Positions 24,361 to 32,010 of a DNA stretch of 64,000 nt are shown piece by piece; the stretch's first letter is position 1, and every line of letters begins with the position of its first letter. A program made the position numbers and the translations under genes. Below the pieces are notes generated by a model. The model ran no database searches. It had not been told where the DNA came from and saw only the letters and a program-made list of their open reading frames with translations. Origin of the DNA: JBEEJZ01 sp041168905. Lineage in GTDB: Bacteria > Pseudomonadota > Gammaproteobacteria > Burkholderiales > Burkholderiaceae_C. The stretch lies in the NCBI GenBank assembly GCA_041168905.1, contig JBEEJZ010000027.1, positions 1 to 64,000 of the forward strand, read 5' to 3'.

Positions 24361-24922
24361 TGGCCACCAAACCTGCTGTCAAACCCGCCGCCAGGTTAGC
24401 CCCCAGTCGCACCCAGATGAATGTCTTTCTGGGCAAGGCAGAAAAGCCGCTGGGACGGCTTATCTTCGTCAAAGACGGTCAACGGGAGTTTTCTCAATTC
24501 GCCTACAGCGACGAATGGTTGGCAGATGCCCAGTTCTTTGATGTCTCACCTGACCTGAATCGCCAAAGCGGCTACCAACTTCGCAAGCCCCCCACCAAGA
24601 ACGACACATGCTTCTTCTTGGCCCTAGCCGATACCGAGCCAGATGCGTGGGGACGACGGGTGATCTGAACCCTTTCCCCGACAAGGATCCGGAATCCAAA
24701 ACCTGGCTCAGTGAAGACAGCGGCCCGATCACCTCCATTCAACAACTGCTCGATCAAGCCGCACGCTTTGAGTTATCACAGCCACAAGCACAATCCATCC
24801 TTGAAGAGGTCACCACAGCGGTCAAGCGCTGGAAAGATGTGGCTATCTCAACAGAGGTTGGGCTGCAGCCGCATGAGCTCAATGACTTCAAGCCTGCGTT
24901 TGACAGTAAAACCACAAATTAA
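24360..24922 (+). pseudogene. hipA remnant with internal deletion and frameshift
   Basis: The first 100 codons (24360-24668) encode a HipA N-terminal domain (MNVFLGKAEKPLGRLIFVKDG to FFLALADTEPDAWGRRVI) and end in TGA. The C-terminal part resumes one frame over at about 24662 with DLNPFPDKDPESKTWLSEDSGPITS and continues to the true HipA end at 24922. The central kinase domain, roughly 240 residues in intact family members, is missing. The protein cannot be an active Ser/Thr kinase toxin. Sequence similarity is recalled, not searched. Together with hipB it fills the space between the two 68-base direct repeats. Confidence 0.82.
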
Positions 24923-24931
24923 GCAATCGCA

Positions 24932-24999
24932 TTCGCCTCTGGGCCTACGCCCATGCCGGGGTGTTTTTGCTGACTTTGGGGGGATTGGGGTATGTGTGG
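24932..24999 (+). repeat. Direct repeat, copy 2 (displaced gene end)
   Basis: This copy keeps the GIDE reading frame (RLWAYAHAGVFLLTLGGLGY) and runs to its own TGA at 25006-25008, 8 bases before the stop of the convergent Lrp gene. The differences include Ala-to-Thr and Ala-to-Val changes. It therefore looks like the old or the imported 3' end of the same gene, not random similarity. Confidence 0.85.
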
Positions 25000-25016
25000 G
25001 GGATGTGAGCCCTGCC

Positions 25017-25436
25017 CTATTTGTAAGTCGACAACAGCAGGCTGGTTTCGGTCGTGGCTATGCCTTCGATCTGACGGATAGCGCCAAGCACGGCATCAAA
25101 GGCCTCCAGCGAATCGGCCCGTAACTCAGCCACGATATCCCAGCGGCCATTGGTACTGTGCAGGGCTTGCACGTTGGGGTGACCACGCAGACTGGCCATT
25201 ACTTTGGAAGTCTGGTTGCCGTCTACCGCGACGCTCATCAGCGCGCGAATACGGGCCACCTCAACGGCCGGCTTCAGGCGCACGGTATAGCCCACGATGG
25301 TGCCGTCTTTCTCCAGTTTCGCGATGCGGTTTTGCACCGTCGCCCTTGCCACCCGCAGCTTCGCGGCCAATGCCACTGTGGACATGCGGGCGTTGTCGCG
25401 CAACAAGCCTATCAGTTCTCGGTCCGTGTCATCCAT
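25017..25436 (-). CDS. Lrp/AsnC-family transcriptional regulator
   Basis: 139 residues, slightly shorter than E. coli Lrp. The N-terminal helix-turn-helix (DRELIGLLRDNARMSTVALAAKLRVARATVQNRIAKLEKDGTIVGY) is followed by the RAM ligand-binding domain (VRLKPAVEVARIRALMSVAVDG, then EAFDAVLGAIRQIEGIATTETSLLLS). It is divergent from the ornithine cyclodeaminase gene and probably controls it in response to an amino acid such as ornithine. The AT-rich 25437-25601 gap includes the partly palindromic TGCTTAATTAGCA (25474-25486), a possible binding site. Confidence 0.92.
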   Translation of the reverse strand: MDDTDRELIGLLRDNARMSTVALAAKLRVARATVQNRIAKLEKDGTIVGYTVRLKPAVEVARIRALMSVAVDGNQTSKVMASLRGHPNVQALHSTNGRWDIVAELRADSLEAFDAVLGAIRQIEGIATTETSLLLSTYK

Positions 25437-25601
25437 CGCAAAACTTTCATATCGTCACAACAACCTGTCAGTTTGCTTAATTAGCAGATCTTTTTGTTCA
25501 TATTGTGCTCTTCTGACTGGCTCCATGCGCCGGAACAATGGAATCTGAATACAGAGACTCACCACTGCGTGGGCCCCAAACCCTACCTCCCAGAGCTTTA
25601 T

Positions 25602-26651
25602 ATGACCCGCTTTATCGACGTCCCCGCCATGACCGAACTGATCCACACCATTGGCGTCAAAGACTTCATCGGTCAATTGGCAAACTACATTCACGATGAC
25701 TTTTTACGCTGGCCCGAGTTTGAAAAATCTGCCCGTGTCGCCAACCATTCCGACATCGGTGTGATTGAACTGATGCCGGTTTCCGACGCCACGCGCTACG
25801 CCTTTAAATACGTAAACGGCCACCCCAAAAACACCGCCAAAGGGCTGTACACCGTGATGGCCTTTGGCTTGTTGGCTGAGGTTGATACGGGCTACCCCGT
25901 TTTGTTGTCCGAGTTGACATTAGCCACAGCCCTGCGCACCTGCGCCACCTCGCTCATGGCCGCCCGTGCTTTGGCGCGCACAAATGCCAAGCGCATGGCG
26001 CTGATCGGTAACGGCGCACAAAGCGAATTTCAGGCGCTGGCCTTCCACGTTGGGATGGGGATTGAGGAAGTTGCCGTGTTTGACGTGGACAGTGCCGCCA
26101 CCGACAAGCTGATCGCCAACCTGAGCGCCTTCCCCACCCTGCGCGTGGTGCGTGCGGGCAGTACCGCAGAAGCCGTGGCAGGCGCCGACATCGTCACCAC
26201 GGTGACCGCCGACAAAACCTACGCCACCATCATCACCCCTGACATGCTGGAGCCCGGCATGCACCTCAACGCCGTGGGTGGCGACTGCCCCGGCAAGACC
26301 GAGCTGCATGCCGATGTGCTGCGCACAGCGCGGGTGTTTGTCGAGTTCGAGCCGCAAACCCGCATAGAAGGCGATATCCAGCAGCTGCCAGGCGATTTTC
26401 CTGTGGTGGACCTGTGGAAGGTGCTGGCTGGAGCCCAGGCTGGACGACAAAGTGCAGAGCAAATCACGGTGTTTGACTCGGTCGGTTTTGCGCTGGAGGA
26501 CTACTCCACGCTGCGTTTTGTGCACGAGCAGGCGCTGCGCCACAACATCGGTAGCGACATCGAACTGGTCCCCGAGGCGAGCAACCCCAAGGACCTGTTC
26601 AGCCACACCCGCCGCCAGGCTGGTCGCCCGTGGCTGCGCCGTGCCGCATAA
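25602..26651 (+). CDS. Ornithine cyclodeaminase
   Basis: 349 residues from the ATG at 25602 (MTRFIDVPAMTELI); an in-frame ATG 108 bases upstream lies in the regulatory gap. The length and features FKYVNGHPKNTAKGLYTVMAFG, SELTLATALRTCATSLMAARAL, IGNGAQSEFQALAFH (NAD-binding) and HLNAVGGDCPGKTELH match the long form of ornithine cyclodeaminase in the mu-crystallin family. It converts ornithine to proline and ammonia with catalytic NAD in the cytoplasm. Divergence from an Lrp regulator is a common arrangement for this gene. No arginase gene is adjacent. Confidence 0.93.
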   Translation: MTRFIDVPAMTELIHTIGVKDFIGQLANYIHDDFLRWPEFEKSARVANHSDIGVIELMPVSDATRYAFKYVNGHPKNTAKGLYTVMAFGLLAEVDTGYPVLLSELTLATALRTCATSLMAARALARTNAKRMALIGNGAQSEFQALAFHVGMGIEEVAVFDVDSAATDKLIANLSAFPTLRVVRAGSTAEAVAGADIVTTVTADKTYATIITPDMLEPGMHLNAVGGDCPGKTELHADVLRTARVFVEFEPQTRIEGDIQQLPGDFPVVDLWKVLAGAQAGRQSAEQITVFDSVGFALEDYSTLRFVHEQALRHNIGSDIELVPEASNPKDLFSHTRRQAGRPWLRRAA

Positions 26652-26724
26652 GTCCGTCGACGTGCCCCCAGCCATGCGCAACACCGTGTTTGCGCAAGCT
26701 CCCAGCGCCGTGTAACCGGCGGCT

Positions 26725-26741
26725 CAGCGCAATGTGCGCTG
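26725..26741. terminator. Hairpin between convergent genes
   Basis: CAGCGCA-ATG-TGCGCTG forms a 7-base stem with a 3-base loop, placed between the stops of the ornithine cyclodeaminase gene and the Fic gene. There is no T-run on either strand, so termination here is only plausible. Confidence 0.35.
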
Positions 26742-26753
26742 GCGGGTATTCAC

Positions 26754-28220
26754 CTATCGCCCAGGTAGCGCCGTGGGTACAGCCAACCTGGTTACCGTCT
26801 CTGCCAGGCCTGCTACCGATTGCGTGTTTTGCCACGCCAAGTATTCAGACCGGCGCAGTCGGTAACGCGCGATACTGCCCTCGTGCAACTGCTGCAAGGC
26901 AGTCATCAGCACTGACGCAAACGCAGCTCGATCGGCCTCCTCAGCATATGCAACAGACAGCTGAGCAATGAGTTCTCGACCCGGTTGCTTTGCACCTTTG
27001 ACAACCGCCTGTACCGCTTGAATCAAGGCCTCACGGTACTTGATCTTCAAGGGGTCTGGCTCCACCATGGTTTGCGTGATGGCCAAGTAACGCTGACAAG
27101 AACGCTCGTAGGCCCAAACAAACACATCCCGCAACAACTCAACCTGGTTGAGCTCGTAAACACCCAACGTACCCTCAATGTAAGCACGCTCCGGAACATC
27201 GATAAACGACAAGGGGCACAGGTTGTGTTTGATCAGCGGGATATTTGCACCAATGCGAGAAACCCGCTTGTTCACATCTTCAAAGGGCTGCAGGTAGGGC
27301 AGCTGCACCATCAGGAAGAATGCCTGTTCGAAGGGGTCCGGGATGGCAGCGGCTTTGTCCAACAGAAGCAGAAAACTATCCTCAATTACTTGGGGCAAAG
27401 CCAGAGGGTGAAACACGGTGCCCGATACCTCGACTGGTCTGCGGCGCAACCTGCCGCTGGCTTGCGGGTCGCGCATCAGGTCCTGGGACAACACAGCGTG
27501 CAGGTTTTTGAACGTAAAGGCATCAAAGCCCACCTCATTCACGTCCTCAACCAGCATCTCGATAGCCGCCTTGTGGTTCAGAATCATCTGAGTCTCGATA
27601 GCATCCTTGCCGCGAGCAATCTGGCCGAACTCGATCAAGTTCTGGGTATCGAGTCGGCTGTAGGTGTTGCCTTCCAACTTGGATGAGGCCCACGACAGAT
27701 CCACCAACAGCCGTCCCAGGATTTCGCGGGCGTAGGTGCCCGCCGGGCGCTCGCTCTCAGGGGTACGCCCCATATCGTGCAATTGACGGCGCAATGAGTC
27801 CGGCAAATAGAAACTGGTGCCAGGCTGGTAAGCCTGAAGAAACTCCCGCTGATAGCCCACTGGGCGACGGTGCATCAAGGCGCGGCGGACCTGATCACGA
27901 ACGGCCGCGCCCTCCGCAGACACTGGTACGTACAACTCCGGTTCAGCAGTAGCCGTGGCCGTTGGGGTCTCTACACCTGCGAGCTGAATTACATCCTCTG
28001 ATACCGCCTTGTAGACCAAGGCGACGCTTTCACCCTCAGTGCGCAGTCGTTTTTCCGCAACGAGCTGGCCCAACCGTCGCTGCAGCGTGCGACGGTTGGG
28101 CTTGTGTGCGTTGAGCCGATCCAATTCAGCTTCAATGGCGGCAATACCAGCCCCATTGGGAAGTCCTGCCACGATGGCCTCAATCTGCAGGAGTTCTTCG
28201 GTTGACTTGGCGCGTGGCAT
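26754..28220 (-). CDS. Fic-family protein with His-to-Gln in the Fic motif
   Basis: 488 residues. The N-terminus looks like a winged helix (IEAELDRLNAHKPNRRTLQRRLGQLVAEKRL, about 26-60). An inhibitory-helix motif SSKLEG (179-184) fits [S/T]xxxE[G/N] of class II Fic proteins. The Fic core follows, but the motif HPFxxGNGRxxR reads QPFEDVNKRVSR (311-322): the catalytic His is Gln311, the two Gly are Val316 and Lys318, and the anchoring Asn and Arg remain. Fic enzymes normally AMPylate target proteins; this one cannot use the standard His chemistry. I recall this variant motif from a widespread group, so it is probably not a random mutation. The DNA-binding start suggests self-regulation. Confidence 0.87.
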   Translation of the reverse strand: MPRAKSTEELLQIEAIVAGLPNGAGIAAIEAELDRLNAHKPNRRTLQRRLGQLVAEKRLRTEGESVALVYKAVSEDVIQLAGVETPTATATAEPELYVPVSAEGAAVRDQVRRALMHRRPVGYQREFLQAYQPGTSFYLPDSLRRQLHDMGRTPESERPAGTYAREILGRLLVDLSWASSKLEGNTYSRLDTQNLIEFGQIARGKDAIETQMILNHKAAIEMLVEDVNEVGFDAFTFKNLHAVLSQDLMRDPQASGRLRRRPVEVSGTVFHPLALPQVIEDSFLLLLDKAAAIPDPFEQAFFLMVQLPYLQPFEDVNKRVSRIGANIPLIKHNLCPLSFIDVPERAYIEGTLGVYELNQVELLRDVFVWAYERSCQRYLAITQTMVEPDPLKIKYREALIQAVQAVVKGAKQPGRELIAQLSVAYAEEADRAAFASVLMTALQQLHEGSIARYRLRRSEYLAWQNTQSVAGLAETVTRLAVPTALPGR

Positions 28221-28525
28221 GTGCTGTCCTTGAAGTGGTAATTTTGTCGTGCTTTGTCACCGAGGAGCGACAATTCACAACACCATTTTGTCGCACAAAC
28301 TGTCGCGCTTCAAGGAAATACTGTGGCGAATTGCTCAGAATGCTCAACCAACGTCAGTACGTCTAACTTTCCGCTTCCCTGCAGTTGAAACTCTTGCAAG
28401 CGACGAAATGAATAATTGAAAACGTCTGGGCTCAGCCCGCCAACACCCTGTTCAGAAATAATGTCTCGTGGCCTGTACGCACGCCTCGTTCAATAATGGT
28501 CGACAGCGTCAACATGCGAGACCCC
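28221..28525. promoter_or_regulatory. Intergenic region with TTGTCG repeats upstream of fic
   Basis: This 305-base gap separates the divergent Fic and membrane-protein genes and holds no gene. ATTTTGTCG occurs twice (28241-28249 and 28285-28293), and CGACAA, its reverse, lies between them (28268-28273). The weaker relatives TTTGTCAC (28253-28260) and TGTCGC (28301-28306) are also present. Spacing near 20-24 bases places the copies about two helical turns apart. This looks like an operator array for a helix-turn-helix protein, possibly the Fic protein itself. The rest (28307-28525) shows nothing I can name. Confidence 0.45.
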
Positions 28526-29320
28526 ATGACACAAACTGCTTTAAGTGACTCGTCTTTCTGGTCAAGTTGTGACCTTGCCACGTTGTCATTGGCATCCAAG
28601 AGTTTGCTGGTCTACGGTGCCTTGATGTGGCTGGCGTGTGGGGTCACCTACTTCTTGTCGCTCAACGACGCACGGACCCTGCGCGAGGTGGGTATCTGGG
28701 TCAAACCCATGAAATTCATGGCGGCCACAGCCTTGTTTGCATGGACCACGGTATGGCTGGCCGAATGGGCCAACGGCCCCCACACCCACGGTGAGGCTTA
28801 CAAGGGGATCTGCGCGCTGCTCGTGGTCACGTCATTGTTTGAAGTGGCGTACATCACCTACCAGGCCTCCCAAGTGGCCGCATCCCACTACAACACCAGC
28901 GATGCCTTGCACACCCTGCTATTTGGCGTGATGGCCATTGCGGCGGTGGGACTCACCGCATCGCAGGGCTGGTTGGCCTGGGAAATCTGGACCGCACGAG
29001 AAGCCCGAGGGCTGTCTGTCACGGCGTGGGGCGTTGTCATTGGGCTGACGCTCACCTTCCTGCTTTCCACCATCAGCGGATTTCTGTTGGGGGGTCACCA
29101 GCCTCCTGCAGGGCAAGGACTTCCGGTGGTTGGTTGGCACCTGTACAAGGACATACGCCCGTCCCATTTCCTGGGCGTCCATGCCCAACAACTCGTCCCC
29201 TTGTGGGGCCTCGTTGCTGATCGCTACTTTGGAACCTATTCGCCCCAGGCCTTGGGTGCGGGATCCGCGCTCTATGTACTGGTGTGGGGCTATCTGACCT
29301 GGACGAGTCTGGGCACTTGA
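28526..29320 (+). CDS. Polytopic membrane protein of unknown function
   Basis: 264 residues from the ATG at 28526; in-frame ATGs at 28496 and 28514 are possible starts, and no ribosome binding site decides between them. Seven hydrophobic segments are visible (near residues 25-45, 62-82, 95-113, 128-150, 160-185, 212-230 and 240-260). Polar signatures are LNDARTLREVGIWVKPMKF, HYNTSDALHTLLFG and HLYKDIRPSHFLGVHAQQLVPLWG. Several His lie at membrane borders (HYNTSDALH, GWHLY, SHFLGVHA) and could bind haem or metal; that is inference. I do not recognise a named family. The stop is 3 bases from the stop of the convergent ChbG gene. Confidence 0.75.
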   Translation: MTQTALSDSSFWSSCDLATLSLASKSLLVYGALMWLACGVTYFLSLNDARTLREVGIWVKPMKFMAATALFAWTTVWLAEWANGPHTHGEAYKGICALLVVTSLFEVAYITYQASQVAASHYNTSDALHTLLFGVMAIAAVGLTASQGWLAWEIWTAREARGLSVTAWGVVIGLTLTFLLSTISGFLLGGHQPPAGQGLPVVGWHLYKDIRPSHFLGVHAQQLVPLWGLVADRYFGTYSPQALGAGSALYVLVWGYLTWTSLGT

Positions 29321-29323
29321 GCC

Positions 29324-30187
29324 TCAATGCCTGTGCATCCCCCTGCCCAGCACCACCCCGGCCTCCACCAGGGCGTGGGCAAAGTCGGGGCTGGCCAGAT
29401 AGTGGTATTCGCGGTCGCGGGCGGGGCCGATGGGGTCGTTGGATGCCACGCCCAGCGCGGGGTGGCACATGATGATGCCGTGGTGGGGTGTGGTGCGCAG
29501 CCAATGCTGCATGTGCCTGGCGTAGCCGGGCCCATCGCCGTCAAAGTTGTAGATGCCGCTCAGGGCGGGGGCCACCGGCACGCCGGCGGCCGTTGCACGC
29601 ACTTGCAAGGCCTGGGCGCCCATGGCAGCGATGATGCGGGCCTTGATGTCGGCCTGCCCGGCTGGTGCGCGTGAGATGCGCAAATAGGGCACGGCGCCAG
29701 CCCAGCGGTTTTGCATGGCCTCGCGCAGCACGTCGAGCAAGGCGTCGCGGAGGCCGGCAAATTGCTGCACATGCTGATGACCGTCGATGTGGTCGGGCGG
29801 CGCACCCCAATGTTGGTCAAACAGCTGCAGCTGCCGCTCGATTTCCCGCCTGGCAGTGACCCGATCAAAGCCGCCCAGCACAGACTTCGCCATGGCCCGG
29901 CCCAGGCTCATGCCGTGACCTGCGGCGATGGCGAATTCGCTGGTCCAGTCCAGGTGCAGACCCACATCGATGTGGCCTCGCAGCTCACGCAACAGGGCTA
30001 CGTCGGTAGGCCAGCGCGGCGACAGCACCATGGCACTGGTGGCACTCAGGCGCCCCAAGGTCGCCAGCTTGGCAATGCCGATCGAGGCGTTGTCGTGGAC
30101 CGCAAAGTCGTCTGCGCACAGCACCAGCCGCCGCTCGGCCCGGTGCAGGGCAGTGGGCTCGTCCACCAATATTTGGCGCGACTCCAT
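29324..30187 (-). CDS. ChbG/HpnK-family carbohydrate deacetylase
   Basis: 287 residues from an ATG at 30187 that overlaps the LysR stop as TGATG. The YdjC/ChbG fold is marked by LVLCADDFAVHDNASIGI (Asp pair for metal), HIDVGLHLDWTSEF and HIDGHQHVQQF (HxxxxH metal ligands), and a late catalytic His in MCHPALG. Family members remove N-acetyl groups from chitooligosaccharides or hopanoid sugars (HpnK). No hopanoid or chitin genes are close, so the substrate is open. Coupling to a LysR regulator on the same strand is unusual. Confidence 0.88.
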   Translation of the reverse strand: MESRQILVDEPTALHRAERRLVLCADDFAVHDNASIGIAKLATLGRLSATSAMVLSPRWPTDVALLRELRGHIDVGLHLDWTSEFAIAAGHGMSLGRAMAKSVLGGFDRVTARREIERQLQLFDQHWGAPPDHIDGHQHVQQFAGLRDALLDVLREAMQNRWAGAVPYLRISRAPAGQADIKARIIAAMGAQALQVRATAAGVPVAPALSGIYNFDGDGPGYARHMQHWLRTTPHHGIIMCHPALGVASNDPIGPARDREYHYLASPDFAHALVEAGVVLGRGMHRH

Positions 30188-31107
30188 CAAGCGGCCCGCC
30201 AAAAGCCAGGCTGGCTGTAGTGGTGCTTCAGGAAGTCGATCCACAGGCGTACCCGCAAGGGCAAGTGCTTGCGCTGAGGAAACACCGCGTAAATGCCGCT
30301 GGGCGGAGCGGCAAACTCTTCCAGCACGGCCACCAGTTTGCCTGCAGCCACTTCGGCCTCGACCTCCCAGGTGCTGCGCCAGGCGATGCCGTAACCAGAC
30401 ATGCACCAGTCATGCAACACCTGACCATCGGAGCAGCTCAGGGGCCCACCGGGCTTGAGGTGTATCAGCTCGGGGCCAGCTGCGCCTGGCACCGAAAACG
30501 CCCAGCCCCGGGTTTGCGATGCATCGCTGGACAAGGTCAGGCAGTCAAAACGCACCAGGTCGTTGGGATGTGCAGGCTTGCCATGACGCGCCAGATACGC
30601 AGGCGTGGCCACGCACAGGCGGCGGTTGTCGGCCAGGCGCACGCTGATCAGGGCCGAGTCGGGCATGTCACCCACACGCACCGCACAGTCAAAGGATTCG
30701 GCCGCCAGATCGACCACACGGTCGCTGAGGTTCAGCGAGATGGTGACGTCGGCGTGCTGTTCGCGAAAACGGGGCACCAGGGGCGCCACGTGGCGACGCC
30801 CAAAGCCCGCCGGTGCGGTGATGCGCAAATGACCGCTGGCCTTGACACCACCAGCACTGACGCTGGCCTCGGCATTGGCCAGGTCGGACAGCAGGCGCTG
30901 GCAGTCTTCCAGAAAAGCGCTGCCTTCAAAGGTGAGCGTGATGCGCCGTGTGGTGCGCACCAGCAGCTTGACGCCCAGGGACTCTTCCAGCGCATCGAGC
31001 CTGCGCCCCATGATGGCGGGCGCCACGCCCTCGGCAACGGCTGCGGCTGTCAGGCTGCCCCGCGCGGCGACGGAGACAAATGATTCAATGGCTTTGAGCT
31101 TGTCCAT
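30187..31107 (-). CDS. LysR-family transcriptional regulator
   Basis: 306 residues. It has the standard winged helix (KLKAIESFVSVAARGSLTAAAVAEGVAPAIMGRRLDALEESLGVKLLVRTTRRITLT, residues 3-60) and a type 2 periplasmic-binding-like effector domain (GHLRITAPAGFGRRHVAPLVPRF onward). The CrgA-like subgroup is suggested by TAPAGFGRRHV. It is translationally coupled to the ChbG deacetylase gene downstream. The shikimate-dehydrogenase-like gene lies 43 bases upstream on the same strand, so it could sit at the end of that operon. The target is unknown. Confidence 0.92.
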   Translation of the reverse strand: MDKLKAIESFVSVAARGSLTAAAVAEGVAPAIMGRRLDALEESLGVKLLVRTTRRITLTFEGSAFLEDCQRLLSDLANAEASVSAGGVKASGHLRITAPAGFGRRHVAPLVPRFREQHADVTISLNLSDRVVDLAAESFDCAVRVGDMPDSALISVRLADNRRLCVATPAYLARHGKPAHPNDLVRFDCLTLSSDASQTRGWAFSVPGAAGPELIHLKPGGPLSCSDGQVLHDWCMSGYGIAWRSTWEVEAEVAAGKLVAVLEEFAAPPSGIYAVFPQRKHLPLRVRLWIDFLKHHYSQPGFWRAA

Positions 31108-31150
31108 GGAGGGTGATGATAGGCCTCACCTCCGCGGCAACTGACCGTGG

Positions 31151-31984
31151 TCAGTATTGCAGCCGGGCCACGGCGCGCAGCTCGTCTGCCGTGGTGCTGG
31201 GGAAGCCAAAAAACTCCAGGTAAGCCGGGATTTGCTCAAACAGCATGTCGGTGCCGATCTGCACCTGGCAGCCACGGGCCTGGGCTGCAGCCAGAAAAGC
31301 AGTCATTTCCGACTTCATGACCACCTCGCCCACAAAGGTGCCGGGGGCAATGCGATCCATGTCCATGGGCAGCGGGTCGCCCACATTCATGCCCAGCGGC
31401 GTGGCATTGACCACAATGTCAAAACCCGCCGGGTCGTTGGAACCTACGCCCACTTGCAGGGCGGGGTAATGCTGACTCAGGCGCTCGCCCAGGCCGGTGG
31501 CGGCTTCTGCATTCACATCAAACACGCCCAGCATGGCCACCCCAGCCTTGGCCAGTGAGGCAGCAATGGCACAGCCCACGCCGCCGCTGCCCACCACCAG
31601 GGCGCGCTTGCCGCGCAGCTCAAAACCCTTGCGCAGCACGCCACGCACGAAGCCTTCGCCGTCGAACATATCACCGACCAGACGGCCAGTCTCATCACGC
31701 TTGACGGCATTGCAGGCACCGGCGATGCGCACGGTGGGCGTGGCAACGTCTAGCAAATCGACGGTCGTGACCTTGTGTGGCATGGTGATCAAGGCACCCC
31801 GGATGTTTTGCAGCTTGAAGATATTGCGCAAAAAATCCGGGTAATCGGGGGCCTGGCACCCCATGGGCACCACCACGGCATCAATGCCTGCCTTGTCGAA
31901 GTAGGGGTTGTAGATCATCGGCGCCTTGAAAGAGTGCGTGGGAAAGCCGATGTGGGCGATGAGTTCGGTGTGGCCGGTGATCAT
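31151..31984 (-). CDS. Shikimate dehydrogenase-like protein (AroE paralogue)
   Basis: 277 residues from the ATG at 31984. The substrate domain keeps the catalytic Lys in ALITMPHKVT (Lys71), Asn92 in AGACNAV and Asp108 in GDMFDGEGF. The usual SxSPxxHN opening is changed to HSFKAPMIYN, and NTD is MFD. The NAD(P) domain has VVGSGGVGCAIA. Such divergent AroE-like enzymes act on quinate or shikimate in catabolism rather than in aromatic biosynthesis. The gene is last in a run with QuiC and a type II dehydroquinase, which fits oxidation of shikimate or quinate to the dehydro form. Biosynthetic AroE would be elsewhere. Confidence 0.85.
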   Translation of the reverse strand: MITGHTELIAHIGFPTHSFKAPMIYNPYFDKAGIDAVVVPMGCQAPDYPDFLRNIFKLQNIRGALITMPHKVTTVDLLDVATPTVRIAGACNAVKRDETGRLVGDMFDGEGFVRGVLRKGFELRGKRALVVGSGGVGCAIAASLAKAGVAMLGVFDVNAEAATGLGERLSQHYPALQVGVGSNDPAGFDIVVNATPLGMNVGDPLPMDMDRIAPGTFVGEVVMKSEMTAFLAAAQARGCQVQIGTDMLFEQIPAYLEFFGFPSTTADELRAVARLQY

Positions 31985-32010
31985 GAAAGTACTGGTCTGA
32001 GAGAAAAGAG

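Noticed and set aside
24711..25124. Open frame running from the hipA remnant into the Lrp gene
   Set aside because: It joins an out-of-frame part of hipA with repeat copy 2 and the complement of lrp; no single protein family fits.
31140..31155. Stem ACTGACC / GGTCAGT at the end of the AroE-like gene
   Set aside because: Loop too tight and no T-run; it includes the stop codon, so chance is likely.
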